Assembly (NCBI GenBank): GCA_948146395.1
Contig: OX411558.1
Coordinates: forward strand, 35,086,350-35,150,349
Origin: Fragum whitleyi
Lineage: Eukaryota; Mollusca; Bivalvia; Cardiida; Cardiidae
DNA length: 64,000 nt
Reading direction: 5' to 3'
Shown: positions 22,430 to 35,205 of the stretch, piece by piece
Layout of the letters: the number at the start of each line of letters is the position of its first letter
How positions within the stretch are numbered: position 1 is the first letter of the stretch
The notes under the pieces: generated by a model
Seen by the model: the letters and a program-made list of their open reading frames with translations, nothing else
Told to the model about the DNA's origin: nothing
Database searches by the model: none
Made by a program: the position numbers and the translations under genes

Positions 22430-24398
22430 CTTTTTATGTATTTTATGTATTTTTATTCGAAAACGGCGTGGCCTGTCTTAGTTGAGAGGGTTGCTTGAAG
22501 GTCTTCGTCGACTTGCTGTTTTCTAAGTTTACGTCGGCTCAGAATCAGAACTGCATGCTTGTAATCGTAAATTCTTTCGAAAATATCATTCATATATAAT
22601 AGATTGAACAGAAATAATGTGTTGATGATCGGGAACTAGGTTAATTCGAGTTCCTACAACACAGGACTTCGGGGGTTCCCCGAAAAACCTATTGCATTTT
22701 ATGCAGAAATAAAGTGTAATGGATTTCCCCACGTGATGCGATTTAAACCAACAAGAATTCTTTACTTTTTTGGATTGCAATTATAAATAAATGTCAGAAA
22801 TCAAAAGTTCGTTGAAGTCATAACTATCACGTTGCAACTCTAAATAAACCTGCAAGCATCGATAACAAAGCTGCGAAAAGTTGGATAAAAAGATAATCTA
22901 CTGAAATGGTATCAGAAAGAAAGCGTTTGAATCGGCAATGAAGCGCGCCTTTGGTATCAAGCATTATAAGTTTTACGACCATTCATTCATTTAAGATACA
23001 TAGTAAAATTGGCAATGTGAATTTTGGAATTATTTCTGCATGAAATTGGAAGACATAAGAAAATTCGTGAACATTAGCGAAAATAAACTTCTCGTCCATA
23101 ACACCAAATCTGCAGTACTGAAAAGTAACCACTTTGGGTCTTCAAAGGCTCGTATTTGCACTTGGCAAAATATGACACTTCATCATAATACCTTAAAGTA
23201 ATGATTTCCCAAGTGGATGCTTTGTTAGACTGCAAGCACTGCACAAAAAATATCAATAAAAAGGTATATAAGTTCTTCAAAATGTACAACTTCTGCAAAA
23301 TGCTTTCAGAGTTGTCTTGCTTTAGAGCATGTATTAATTAGTCTATTGATGGTAAAACACAGAAATACATTTTAAGTTTTGTAGAAGATATCCTAAATGA
23401 TAACGGTTCAAGGTATGTCCATTTGCCTACACCTACTAATATACATAACATACATGTACTGACGAACATGTACTGTCTTCAGGACAAAAAAAAAATACAA
23501 AACGTTTAAGAAAGTTCGCTCGGCTTTTTCCTATTAAACTTTTCTTTAAACCTGCTTTTTTGAAAGAACTCAATGTTTCATATTGATTTTTGAAAAGAAA
23601 AATTGGGATCACCGTGCTTATTTTTTTCTCATGGCCGTGTGAAAATAGGTACCAAAACAGCTAGTGCCCTTAGTTCTTGCCTTTGGATTTCTTTGAAGAA
23701 TACATCTTCCATTTGAAGTTAATATTTTTTGGACAAACAAATATTCTGAAAGCAATTGATTTATGTTTTGTTTGGAAACGACAACCAATTTCACAAAATA
23801 ATTTAAAACATGTGGAATTTTAATGAAGCAAAGGAAAAAAATGGCATCTTTTTTCGGTCCTTAATAGTAGTGTTTTTCTTTTAATAATGAGGGCTACTAA
23901 TACATGCTTCACAGTATAAAGAAAATGAAGTTCTACTATTGAACTTTTTCTTATACTCTCAATATAAATTTGTGGCATAATGAAGTATATTTTGATATGA
24001 AAAAAAAACTTTGAATCACAGCCTTACGTTTTACATATCTTTATTTATTTGTTAAAATAAAAGGAGGTAATTTATAACAAATAATCAAATTTTAAAACAC
24101 AAATTATTGAAAATAATAAATTGTTTGTGTATTGGTTCAAGGATATGAGGTATGGGTTGTTTTTACCATTTTCATAAGTTTTATTTGCTTTCTCTCCGAA
24201 AATAGGCCATGGGTAAAATTGAATACCTTCTTGACGTTTTCTCTAAATACTTCGAAATCGGCGAAAAAGTCCCAAAGAATTGTGAAAATAATATATTTTT
24301 GAATTTATACAAATTTTTGCGTGTTTTGTCAACCTTAAATGAAGCTCTGTCTTAAAACATAGTTTGAATTTCGATCCATAGTTTTATAACCATGTGTT
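22430..24398. other. AT-rich spacer with no recognised gene
   Basis: Short ORFs on the minus strand (22586-22780, 23074-23298) lack motifs and sit in low-complexity AT-rich sequence. No tRNA, SINE or element end was seen. Confidence 0.5.
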
Positions 24399-24493
24399 TT
24401 GTATGAGAAAATATCTAACGAGGTTGGGAGAATTTATCATTGTCGAAAAAAATTATTAATTCTCACAACCGAGTAAGATATTTTTTTATACAA
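24399..24493. repeat. Foldback with AAAATATCT...GGTTG arms
   Basis: The left arm reads TTGTATGAGAAAATATCTAA then CGAGGTTGGGAGAATT. The right arm is its imperfect complement: AATTCTCACAACCGAGTAAG then ATATTTTTTTATACAA. The loop is about 20 A/T-rich bases. Confidence 0.65.
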
Positions 24494-24828
24494 TACATTA
24501 ATTATGTATTATATCTATCGTATAACCTCTATTTGTCTTGATTTCGTCGATGTTTCTAACTAATATGCAAGTTTCTAAAATAACCGCATTATATCATTGC
24601 TCTAGAAATAACTATGTGATATCATAAAAAATATCATACGGGATGTTATCACACGGTTATTTGTATAGTTATAAGATAAAATATAATATATATAAAATAT
24701 GTTATGACGTACTATTTCCGTCAGTGAATACTCCATAGCAGGTCTTAAATGTAGTAAGTGCCTTTAAATTTTATAGGCACTTAGGACATTTCAGCACTAC
24801 TACGACGATGGCATAAAAAAGGAAACGT

Positions 24829-25225
24829 ATAGTTAAACCCTCACCATACGGAACATCGCTCAGACTTCCGTAAACTGCAAAAGACCCCAAACGTAAGTGT
24901 GTAGTAATTTTGGGTCAATTTTTTAGGTCATTCGGCTTCTGATGGTACTTCGGTTAATCAATACCCTTGATGAAAATCACATTTTGTTAATTCTTTCCGA
25001 TCGTCTTTAAAGATCTTTTGGGCATATCATAATTTGTAGACAAAACGTTTTGTTATAAAACTATAATTAATATGCCTATTTTTATTCTTTCGCTGTTTTG
25101 TGTAACGTCATCCTTAGCGCGATCGTTGATGTTTATGACAGCATATAAACCCACGTGCAAAATGACGCGCTTTCATGGCTACGCCTGTATTATTCCCGAG
25201 GTCATTTCCGTAGAATCGCCGAGGG
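24829..25225 (-). repeat. Inverted fragment of repeat block R1
   Basis: The reverse complement aligns with about 26500-26900 of R1 copy 2. Shared landmarks include GGAACATCGCTCAGACTTCC against the complement of CGGAAAAGTCCGAGCGATG, and CCGTAGAATCGCCGAGGG against the complement of CCCTCGGCGATTTTACGG. It faces R1 copy 2, so 24829-26900 is a widely spaced inverted repeat. Confidence 0.75.
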
Positions 25226-25429
25226 TGCCCGTTTGGATGTCATATGACGATGACATTCGAAGCATCAAGCCGATTTTAAGATTTTTCATTAAGGGTGGCC
25301 TACCTTAAATCCTTCATTACTTTTTGACTCTTTGTAGTCTCGGGTTCATATATTTATTGGGTCTTAGCAATTTTCGTGAAAACATCTAAGCAGTGTAATT
25401 ATAGTTAATTGACGTGTCTTGACAAATGA

Positions 25430-25677
25430 TTTGTGACCCGTCACGCGAAAAAGGACCATTTGGGTACTGCGTGAAGTATTGAACCTAGTCAGACTGCATG
25501 GATGGCGCAGACTAACTTAGGTTGAATTTTTCGCAAAGTGCTTATTTTCTGAATCTAGAATTATCAACCTACCGTCCAGTGAAAGAATTTTTGAAATGCG
25601 ACCTTTGGTTGACGTATGCTGGACCCAATCTCTTTATCAAATATTCAGATGGTCCTCTTTCGCGTGACGGGTCAAAT
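25430..25677. mobile_element. MITE with TGTGACCCGTCACGCGAAA ends
   Basis: TTGTGACCCGTCACGCGAAA at the left is mirrored by CTTTCGCGTGACGGGTCAAA at the right. The core includes TAGTCAGACTGCATGG and CTGAATCTAGAATTATCAAC, both shared with 39752-40008. Flanks are A/T-rich and the exact duplication is ambiguous. Confidence 0.75.
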
Positions 25678-26140
25678 TTATCTGTCCTTGCTCTTATGCA
25701 TCCTGAAACTAAAGGAAAGTAAATTGATCGTTGCACGGTATGTTAGATATTTGACACTTCGCCTTTAGTATATAGGGTACGATTGACATGGATTATTCTC
25801 AGAATGTGCAATATCATATGACCTTGCGCATATTCAAAATATTCGCAAATGTCTGCCTTGTCTGAAAATTCTCTTGTCTAGTTTATGATTTGACGCACTA
25901 TCCCAATTTTTACTTTCTCAGCAAACTCGTGTTCATTCTGGTGTTGCTTTGATTTAAATAACCACGAAAACACGATTTATGATTTTGACTTCCGATCATA
26001 AGTAAAACGGGCCCAAGTAACTTTAATTTTTGACTTACGCAAAAAGTTATCGCAAGATGTTTGGTAAAACGGGCCCCAGGGTTTTGATCGCCTGCTGATG
26101 ACCTGGCAAACTCAAACGACATTTCCAAGTTTCTGGAGAA

Positions 26141-28890
26141 GATATGTACGGAAACCTTATATAATGTGACATAATGAAATGTAGAAGTCAGATATCGAAA
26201 TGAAGCTAGGAAAAATTAGTCATAAATCGTCTCGAAAAACATATTAGATCCCTTATCGTAGTATGGCCGGAGTTACACATACCGTATTAGGATTGATGGA
26301 TGGATATTTGTCGACTGTCGCCATTTTGTTTTTCCAAGAGCTTAAGGGAAGAGTGAGTAGGATTCCTGAGAATTTTGATATCTCTTTTATATTAGATCGC
26401 TATAGAATTGCCTAAAACCAATTTTCTCAGCTGTAAGCCAGACAAAAATAAAGATATTTAACGGTTAAAATAATTTTAAAGTGTTGTAGCTATTACTCAA
26501 TGGGTACCCCTCGGCGATTTTACGGCATAGACATCGGAAATAATAAGGGCGCTGTCATTAAGCGGGTCATTTGGTACGTTGGTTTGTATGACGTCACATA
26601 TAGTCGTATATCAACTATCCGCTAAGGATGACGTTGCAAAAAGCAAAATCAACGAAAGGATAAAAGTGAGCATATTATAATTTGATAACAAAACGCAGTG
26701 ATCTACTGCGTTTTGTCATCAAATTACAATATGCCCAAGAGATCACCACAGGCGATCGGAAAGTATGAACATTTTTTTTTTGTAAGCGGATGAATGACCA
26801 AAGCACCACCAGCAACCGATTTGCCTAAAAAATGACCCATAATTAAAACACTTTCTTCCGAGGTACTTTCCAGTTTACGGAAAAGTCCGAGCGATGTTCC
26901 GATTGACATTGGCCCCTACTTTTCTGGTTACGTCTTGGTTACATTATCGATAACAAAATCAAAATAGAGACAACTTTAATTTCTTGGAGAGAAATTATTT
27001 TGATACTAACAGTGATATTTAAATTGTATCTATTTTATATTTGATTAGTAATTTCTGTTGTACAGAAGCTTTTTATTTTTTTTTTTGTACCAAAACAACA
27101 ATCCGATAACTTCTTTTCTTATAAACGATTTGAATTGAATGCTTCGACGCAATTTCTTTCCGCTTGTGTTGCAATTAACTTTAACTTATATTAAGAGGGA
27201 ACTATTTGTTCTTTAATGTCATATTTTGTAAATCAGACCAGTTGCAACTAGACTTGTTGCAAAGCGGACTAATTCTCATAATCAGCACTTTTCCAAGTAA
27301 ACGTGCCATTATTGTATAATGTATTAACAATGAAAAACAGTTCCATGATTCTAGATGAATTTGTTCTTAAAGTCCGGAAAAAGTGTTCAAACTAAGTTTG
27401 ATTGTGACCTTGACCCGTGACCTTCTGACCAAAATAAATTGGGTACTTCTTATGGGTCATCGGAAACAATTTCACAAAGTTGCGTAATTTCAGGTAATTA
27501 CGCCCTTGAATTGGGGTCGAAGAACACCTTTTATGGATAAACTTCAATCGTGAGATTGACCTTTGAATCTAAAAGGACACTTATTTGGGTCATGGCAACA
27601 CTTGTATGTAGTTTCATGATTTTAGGTCAGTTGCAGTGGTTCTTGCATCAAAATCTGGAATTGAAAAGGTCTTCGGAAGTACGGACAGACAGACAGACAC
27701 TCTTATTTCTTCTACTTCGTAAGTGTTGGATATATAATTGGGAGATTGATTGCTATTATCAGTTCAACTGTACAACCTTAACACACTCTTTGTTTCTGAA
27801 ATCGAGACGTCAAAAACAAATGCCTTAATCGCTCGAAGATAATTTGATCATCTCAGTCTATAAATGCACCTGCTGTAAACAAAGCTCTAGCAGATTAAAG
27901 TATGCATTCAAAGTATATGTATAGCCTATACTTCCTGCTTTCAACGGATTAAAAGGTCCGTTAAATCGGCATTTTGTTTGAAATGAAAATTGAATTCAGC
28001 AGGATAAGGGTTAAAAAGAACATTGCCTATGGGTTCCTGACTCATGCTTGTTGGGTGTTGGATAGTGGATAAAAGAATTCGATCTAAGAGGGTCGCATTT
28101 GCACTAAAAGGGTATATAATTGATAAATCTCCTTGATGGTATAGCCTTTTTGATAGTGAACATATATCCCAGGTTTCAAATGACAGTTTTTTTCTTAAAT
28201 TTCGGGGTTAGCGCAAAATGGCACAAGGACAACACAGAGGATGACGCTGATGCTATAGCTCTGCTTCAGGTTTTCTCTGAAAACAGCCTTGGAACAAATC
28301 TACATAAATGAAGTTTCTAGTTTTCTTGTTTTTTTCTACAAGTTATTTTTTTAAAAACAAATGTTAATCCTATTTATTTAAATCGATTGGGAAACTAGTT
28401 TTTACACCATAGATTAATCCCTCTCGATTCTGCTTCAAGAAAATTTCACAAGTACTCGCGCCAAATGTGTGGGCCAATGAAAGAGCCAAGATCGATAGCC
28501 GCTTCCGGGAATCGAACTCAGGACTTTTGAGTCAAGAGGCCGCCTCTCTATCTCTAGACCACGGATACCACAATTATTTTCTTCAATGCACTTTCAAAGA
28601 AGCAACAAGTGCAACAAAGACACAAAGAAAAATCCAGACGTATAATTTAGAAATATCGTCTAGCATTAAATTTCGCGGGAATTTGATTCCACTCCTATTT
28701 TGAAATAATATTGTATGGTTAGACATTATCGGAGGTCGAAAATGACACGAAAAATAAGTTGTCTCCTCCACTGTTAAGCATTAAAACATACAACTATTGC
28801 ACTTCTTATGGTGAACAGATGTATAATGCAATCATGCATAGTTGCATTGCTACCAACATAGAACATTACATCAGCTTGTCATTTGAAAAT
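26141..28890 (+). repeat. Repeat block R1, copy 2
   Basis: It is collinear with 1-3805. It lacks the 639-1599 element, which gives that element's empty site. Short ORFs here (27550-27828, 28467-28703) are frame-broken in copy 1. The sequence left of 26141 would be expected to resemble whatever precedes position 1 of the window if R1 belongs to a larger duplicated unit. Confidence 0.85.
28400..28566 (-). mobile_element. tRNA-derived SINE-like fragment (R1 copy 2)
   Basis: This is the counterpart of 3296-3460. Minus-strand A- and B-box-like blocks (TGGTCTAGAGATAGAG; GAGTTCGATTCCCGGAAGC) are retained, together with about 20 extra bases (near TCTGCTTCAAGAAAATTTC) that copy 1 lacks. Confidence 0.5.
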
Positions 28891-29167
28891 CCTGCATCTG
28901 TCGAGTGGCATGTGTAGAATACCATATCGCAAGATTGGTGGCAACAAATGGTATTCTAGACAGGTTACGAGATAAGTATCAAGTCGATTTGGGTTATGTT
29001 ACACTCAAAATACGATTTTTAAGCAGAATAATGTGGCCAAGAACGGTCGATAACAGACTTGTGCCTATTGCCCTGAGATAAATACTGACAGCTTTTATAT
29101 ACCAAAACTCTAAGAGGCCTTCGTTCGTGAACATGTCACATTGGCATCCATTCAGAACAACTTAAAA

Positions 29168-31500
29168 TTAAAACTGGGCATATTATAATTGAAAAATAGA
29201 TAAATGAATAAATAAATGAATAAATAAAACCAAACAACATAGTTATACTGAGTTTTGCATCATCAATTTATGATATGCTTGAAATATCTCTATAGACGAT
29301 CGGTGAGCATCAAAGAAAAACGTTTTTTTTTTCAAGCGTTTTGACCAAGGTATTACCAGAAACCAAATTACCTACACAATGACCCAAAAATTACTACACT
29401 TCAGCCCGAGTCATTGTCCAGTTAACCGAAGAGTCTGGTCCATTTTTCAAATGTCATAAAAGTGGGACCTTAGCAGGAACGTAATCTAAATTCGGTCATT
29501 AAATGTGAATTGTTCATAAATAAAGATGTCGGGGGAATCAATTAATATAACCTGAATCCAAGACAGTTTTCTCGTTCATAGACGATATATCATATCGAAA
29601 AGCATTTATCTCAACATGCTTCGTTTACACGTTTCACGAGGAATGTTTCACGTTTATGCATTTTTAACATCGTTGCAAACGAATTGAAAAATAAGTCTAC
29701 GATATTTTAGTTTTAATCAATAACTCATAAATATTTAACATTATTTAGAAATATTTTAGAGAATCTCTGAAGCTGTAGCAGTTTGAATAGAATATTCTTT
29801 AGTTGCGATGTAGTGACATACTCTGATTAATATATCTGTTCACCATATTGCACAGTACAAGTTGCAAATCAAGTGGTGTGATAGTTTTAGTTTTGATCAA
29901 ATTGAAAGTTTATTTGAATACCTTAGCTGACAGTTGCAATAATTATACGTCAATTTTGCTCGGGCTTTGCTTTTAAACATACCTCATTCCTTTTTAATAT
30001 TTTTGTATCGACATAAATTTGCTATTCATTATTATCATTTTTACAAAAAAAATCTAGTTTTTATAGATATATCTTTTAACATGTCGTGATCAAAATATAC
30101 TGCCTATTCATGATGTGATTATATGAATGCATGACTGAAATTGTGACATTGTATTTTCCTTTATCTTTATGGCAATATCCTGAAATACTAAGTGTGTTTT
30201 TAATATGCTCGAGCTCAGTACTAAATTCTTTTGGATGAGTACCCTGCAGAGCCAGTGTATATTTGACAACGCGATAACCGAACCAAAATATGACTAGTTC
30301 TGCATGATACGAATCCAAATAATTTAGTATTGCAGTGTTTATTCTATGCAGGTGGATGGGGGATTTATCACACAATCACATGTGCGGAAAGAATTGTTCC
30401 ATTAATCATTGCGTCTTTAGACTTTTTGTAACCTGCTGGTTAAAGATGCTTTCAATAAGGGGATTTTCAGTTTCGTATATAGACCAAGTACTCAAAAGTA
30501 AAATGTCACTTTCGTGACATGATTTGAAACGAAACCGCATTCAAACCGACGACTGTCTTTACGTTTCGAATTTACAGACGTATGGGATTGCAATAACAAA
30601 ATGGCGACACTTTTAACTTCTAGAGGAGAGATGTTATTTGAATGTTTGATTAATCAGTATGCGAACTATCTGGCTAATCAGAAGATATTTTTTCTTATTT
30701 TGTAGCCAGAGAACTCCGGTCGAGTTCCTATGTTCTTGTGTCGTTAAATCTTTGTAATCGCGACCCCATTTCTTGACGAGTTGCAATGAATCAAAAGTCA
30801 CATTTTACGGGAGCGCCCTGTTCTTTCATTTCAATGTTTGTACATTAGTTTTTGGACTGCTGCAATCAAGTTTTAAAACACTTCATTAACACTCTCTTTG
30901 TTTTTGAACACCTCACCCCCTTAAATTTACGTTAAATGATATGATACCAAATCTTTCTCGTGCATATTCCTACTGCATACAAATCTTTGGCTGCCATAAT
31001 AGACTTAATTCATCCTGCAACGACGTAAAGTCTGATCTTACACTATACTGCCTGTTTACTACTTAATTATTGTAGGAAAAAATGAGCCATCCTAGTATAA
31101 ATTTAACAAAAATCAGTGGATTATTTTGAAACAATCTTTGGATTCAGCAGGATCAAGGGTGAAACAAGAACATCACCTGTTGGTGACCTGACGCATGTGT
31201 AAGGTGGAAACAATTATTAGACGAAAAGGGTCATTTATTCTTCATTCTTTATTTTTTATATTGAACATAATATCCAAGTTTCAAGTGAATGCTTTATTAA
31301 TATCAGATATATCACAAAATGGCAATTAGACTTTAGCGACGCTTCAGGTTTTCTCCGAAAATCGCCTTTCAGCAAATCTCTATACATTTTAGCAAACTTT
31401 TCACAATACTACGTTTACTCTTAAAAAGAACAAGTGCAACAAACAACGGCTCCTGCTGCACTTCTAAATATCGACTACTTCAAGGTATAAGATGTATAAT
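29168..31500 (+). repeat. Repeat block R1, decayed third copy
   Basis: It shares an ordered set of landmarks with R1: GGGCATATTATAATT, GACGATCGG followed by a T-run, CGAGTCATTGTCCAGTTAAC, ATTCAGCAGGATCAAGGG and GAAATATCG-like blocks. Insertions and deletions are extensive. The part 29540-30650 is in addition duplicated at 33520-34800. Confidence 0.6.
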
Positions 31501-31579
31501 GCTATTTATTCTACATAGAAAATATGCTTTCGGTGCACTTATTAAAGTCTTTTTTTTTAGCTCGACTGTATTATTATCA

Positions 31580-31823
31580 CATAAATTTGCTTTGTTCACG
31601 GTGCCGTTTACGTTGACGTGATAAACATGAAATTTGGCCAAATCTTTGTTATTTTTGAAGATATCTTCATGAAACTTGACATATGTGTTCACCATCACAA
31701 GATCTATCCAGAATATGAAGGGGGATAACTCTTGGTGCATTTTTGTAAAAGTTGTGTCCCTTATCATTATGCAATAATCAAGCACCTGAAGCCGAACGTT
31801 ACACCCGTAGGCGGTGCTTTTGT
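31580..31823 (+). mobile_element. H3 family repeat
   Basis: It contains the CTTCATGAAACTTGACATA body and ends with a GCACCTG ... GTAGGCGGTGC stem followed by TTTTG in place of the usual TCTTG. The 128-codon minus-strand and 157-codon plus-strand ORFs overlapping this area are repeat-derived. Confidence 0.6.
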
Positions 31824-31917
31824 TCCCCTTCATAATTGCGTAGGTAGTCGATCCCTTGTGAGGCATGTTGAAATCGGCTTATTGCCAGAAAGCTTCGGAA
31901 GTCATTGTTTTTTTTTA

Positions 31918-32204
31918 TACCCCCGTATCGAGAGATCGGGGGCATATTGTTTTACTCATGTCCGTCTGTCTGTCTGTCTGTCCGTCCGTCTGTCCGAAAA
32001 CTTAACCCGAAAACTTAACCTTGCCAATATCTTCAAGCCTATTCAAGATACAAAGCTAATATTTGGCATGATGATAGATCTCAATGATCCACGTCCGCTG
32101 GTACCAAAGTCAAGGTCATGTGACAAGGTCAAGGTCATCTGTCAAGGTCAAACTTTGAAAAAAATGCCTTTACGGGGGCATTCGTGTTTCACAAACACAT
32201 CTTG
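31918..32204 (+). mobile_element. Helentron-like non-autonomous element, family H2
   Basis: The 5' end TACCCCCGTATCGAG is matched in inverted orientation by TACGGGGGCA at 32171-32180 (subterminal inverted repeats). A GTGTTTC/ACAAACAC hairpin (32184-32198) and the terminus ATCTTG follow. A (GTCT)n/(GTCC)n microsatellite occupies 31961-31996, and AAGGTCAAGGTCA-type blocks fill the rest. The architecture parallels H1 although the sequences are unrelated. Confidence 0.65.
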
Positions 32205-32605
32205 ACCCTCGGTTTGTGATTAACCGGCAAACATTTAGGTTTGACGTCATCATCGTAGTATAAATATTTAGTAGGTGTCTAAAAATTACTTAGACTAAAG
32301 CAATGCTCCCAGTTTCCCCCGAAAACAACCTAGTATTTAATCTACAGACATTTACATTTAATGAAACAACTCTGTATTTCAATAAATACAGAGTGGTTTT
32401 ATTAGGTGTTTATTCTATTCCTTTTGGAAAAATGTTGTGATATTTTGCAGAATTTGATTTTTTAGTTTACTTCTTCATTTACCATTTACAGAGAATTATT
32501 TTAAACGAATTCTTACTCGTTGTAAACATATTAGCTAGTTCTCTTCTTTTATTACATTTAAAAGAACAAGTGGAACAATTTGATTCCGCCTCTTTTTTGA
32601 AACAA

Positions 32606-33325
32606 GAGGTCCAGAGTGGCCCTAAAGCCCTCACCTGAATTTTAATGATCCAGTGGATGTCACTAAAGGAACTCTCCTATCAAAGCTTCATTGATCGGCT
32701 TAATACTTAAAGATGATTAACCTTACAAAGAATTCAAAACGAAAAATGCAGCGCCCTGTCACGCCCTAACAACGATGTTTGGAAAGGGTCATCAAAGGAA
32801 CAATCTGGCAAATGCTCACTGAAATTTGACCATTTGTTTAGGAAGAGATGTTTCTCAACAGTTTTTGGAAAGTGTGTCTAAAGGAAAATTCTGGCAAATT
32901 TTCATTGAAATTGGCCCAGTTGTTTAGTAGGAGATGTTCAAAGAATTCAAAGTGAAATATATCACGTCCTTAAACGCTCATATTTATGGGCAAATAAAAA
33001 ATGTTTGATCATTTTTTTGAAAAGGGTTACCAAAAAAACAATCTGGCACACTTACATTGAAATCGCTCATTGATCATTCTAATATTTCAAAGTGAATGCC
33101 ACACCCTGTTACGTCCATATTTTTGGGACAATCAGAATTTCGCGAAAATAGTTTAAAGAGTGTCTCCAAAAAAAATTTGTCAAAGTTTTAAAATCAAATT
33201 GTCCCATTGATTCAAGAGAAAAGGGAGTTTTAAGATTGTTAAAGGCGGACGACGCACGACGGACGACAGTCTCAGGGTGGTCCTAAAAGCCCCCTTCAGC
33301 TCATTTATCTCAAGTGAGCTTATAA
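32606..33325 (-). mobile_element. H1-like element, minus strand
   Basis: Read on the minus strand it begins AAGCTCACTTGAG, passes a GTCGTCCGTCGTGCGTCGTCC stretch in its 5' part (split here at 33248-33270), and ends AATTCAGGTGAGGGC, a GGGCCACTCTGGACC hairpin and TCTTGTTTC. Internal diverged units carry 'AATCTGGCAAA' and 'GGAACAATCTGG'-type blocks. Confidence 0.7.
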
Positions 33326-33970
33326 AAAGCTTACAAATATTTTGAAAAAATTCTATATCAGATACATGTATAAAGCAGTCTTATATGTTACTGTCCGAAT
33401 AAGGTTTCCGGTTAGAGAGAGGGGAATATCGTGGTAATCCAATTGTTTCTTAGTTATTTAAAAAATATGCAACAGACAAAATAAGTTGAAAAGGATGATA
33501 AATCAAAAAGAATGTGCAAGACTATTTCAGTTGCAAGTCTTCTATGTATTTTCTGTATATTATACATACTTAGCAGCATTCATCTCAATATGTTTCTTAC
33601 GTACGTTCTACAAAAATGTTTCACGTTTAAGCATTATCTAACACCGATACACACGATTTGAACAACAATTTTACACTAGATTAGATTCAATCAATCATTT
33701 ATTAATATTTCAAGATTCTCGGATAGATTTTAGAGATCCTCTATCATTTTAACTTGGCAACCGATGCTCATTTACTCTAGTATTCTTTATTTCCGTTGTA
33801 ATTACGCGATCTGTTTGCATTAAATGACATCCATAACTTGAATGTTTTACATAAAATGGAGGGGTAATATAAATTTTAAATCGATTCGAGAAGTCTCTTT
33901 GAATTTTTCACTTACAGTTGCTAGAATTAAATGCAAATTTTGATTGAGCTTCGCTAATAATTATACCCTT

Positions 33971-34391
33971 CTAGGTCAGGTGGTTAGGTGGATGCTCGTC
34001 GTACGTCGAGTGTCGTCAACATTTACCTTGCAGCACTAAGGAAGCCCCCCCCCCACCCCCATCCCCACCCCCACCCACCCCACCCCCACCCCCTTATGAA
34101 AATTGGTAAGATTTGTTCTCTTGATGAAATTTTTTTGGAGATTTCGAAATTTGGTCTCTTATGGTAAAAAACTATTTCACGGATCAAATCTTAGAAAACC
34201 TTGTACCTGGTATGCACTCTTTATCTTTATGCCAAAATTTTGGCCCAATCAACCTGAAAATTTGTCATAACGATTATCTTGTGGAAAAGAGTCAACAGCA
34301 GTTTTTAGCTATGTCATTATTCTCATCATCCTTTCAAAGCCTGCTTTAAACAAGTTATAGACAGTTAACTAAGGTGATGGCCCTCTTCTTT
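33971..34391 (+). mobile_element. Decayed H1 element
   Basis: It retains TCGTCGTACGTCGAG and GTGTCGTCAACATTTACCTTG from the 5' part, unit-like sequence (CCCAATCAACCTGAAAATTT), and a 3' end reduced to AAGGTGATGGCCCTCTTCTTT. The paralogous site near 29985-30005 lacks it. A C-rich low-complexity tract (34046-34092) lies inside. Confidence 0.6.
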
Positions 34392-34493
34392 TATATCGAC
34401 ATTGCTTTGTTAACCATACTTATTATATCTACTAACACATTTTGCAAGTTTTATAAATAGATCTTTTAACTTGTTGTGAAAAAAACAAAAACA

Positions 34494-34512
34494 AAAACAC
34501 CCCCCCCCCCCC

Positions 34513-34544
<32 letters not shown>

Positions 34545-34547
34545 AAA
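34494..34547 (+). repeat. C-run followed by A-run
   Basis: About 16 C's are followed by about 30 A's, with an A/C-mixed lead-in. It is low-complexity and unstable in length. Confidence 0.9.
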
Positions 34548-34804
34548 AAACATACTACCTCTTCTTCAAAGTACCATCATTTGATGCGTGACTATAATTG
34601 TGGTATAGCTTAGTGTTATCTCATAAAACTCAGAATTAGTTCAGATTTCTAGACGAGAGGTTTTTTTGAAGTGAGAGATCAAAACGTTAAAAAAAATGCA
34701 TTTCTTTTATTTGTTACAAAGAAAGAAATTGGAAATAACCCTAAAACATAAAGGCTAATTCAAATATACCATTCCTTCCTACTTCTAGAAAAGAACTCCG
34801 ATCT

Positions 34805-35205
34805 AATATTTGTTTGTATGAGGTTTAAGCCGCTTTCAACATTTTTAGTTATATTACAGATGCTTGAGCACTTTACAATAGATTTCTGGCATTTCTCGCA
34901 CGAGTACTACAATAACATCCTTTCCTAACCCCAAGCTTAAAGTCATGGACCCGTAATAGTTCCAAAACATTTCGGAACACATGTTCTTTCACAATGTAAA
35001 CCGAGGTTTCCTAATGAAAATCATTAGGAAACCTCGATTAAGACTGTTACAGTTCATGACTTCCGAAACGTTGCGGAACTATTACGGGTCAACTTCCTTA
35101 AACTTACGATTGACCATCCATTGGTAGGAGTCATGTATCGGAAAGGATATGTGCCACCGCCAGGGATCAAACCCATGACGAACCGTGATTTACGGCTGTC
35201 GTTCT
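34805..35205 (-). mobile_element. SINE family S1, minus strand, split by a MITE
   Basis: On the minus strand it shows a tRNA-like head near 35155-35200 (B-box-like GGGTTTGATCCCTGG). S1 body and tail follow: GGAAAGGATGTT, AGGTGCTC-like and GAAAGCGGCTTAAACC. The body is interrupted at TTAA (34937) by the 157-bp element 34941-35097. Compare the intact copy at 39082-39359. Confidence 0.7.
34941..35097. mobile_element. 157-bp TTAA foldback MITE inside a SINE
   Basis: TTAA flanks both sides (34937-34940, 35098-35101). The arms pair almost throughout: GACCCGTAATAGTTCC at the left with GGAACTATTACGGGTC at the right, then AACATTTCGGAA with TTCCGAAACGTT. The centre is a perfect palindrome, CGAGGTTTCCTAATG/CATTAGGAAACCTCG. 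The TTAA target suggests piggyBac-type mobilisation (inference). Confidence 0.85.

Larger units (their letters stand above)
33520..34800 (+). repeat. Local direct duplicate of 29540-30650
   Basis: Ordered matches include CATTCATCTCAATATG (33578) with CATTTATCTCAACATG (about 29605), the AAATGTTTCACGTTTAAGCA block, ATAGATCTTTTAACTTGTTG with ATAGATATATCTTTTAACATG, and ACTTCTAGA. The 33.5-kb copy has gained a decayed H1 element (33971-34391) and a C/A tract. Confidence 0.65.

Noticed and set aside
31732..32205. 157-codon plus-strand ORF
   Set aside because: It spans the end of an H3 repeat and most of an H2 element, including a (GTCT)n microsatellite that encodes a serine/valine/cysteine run. 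It is not a gene.
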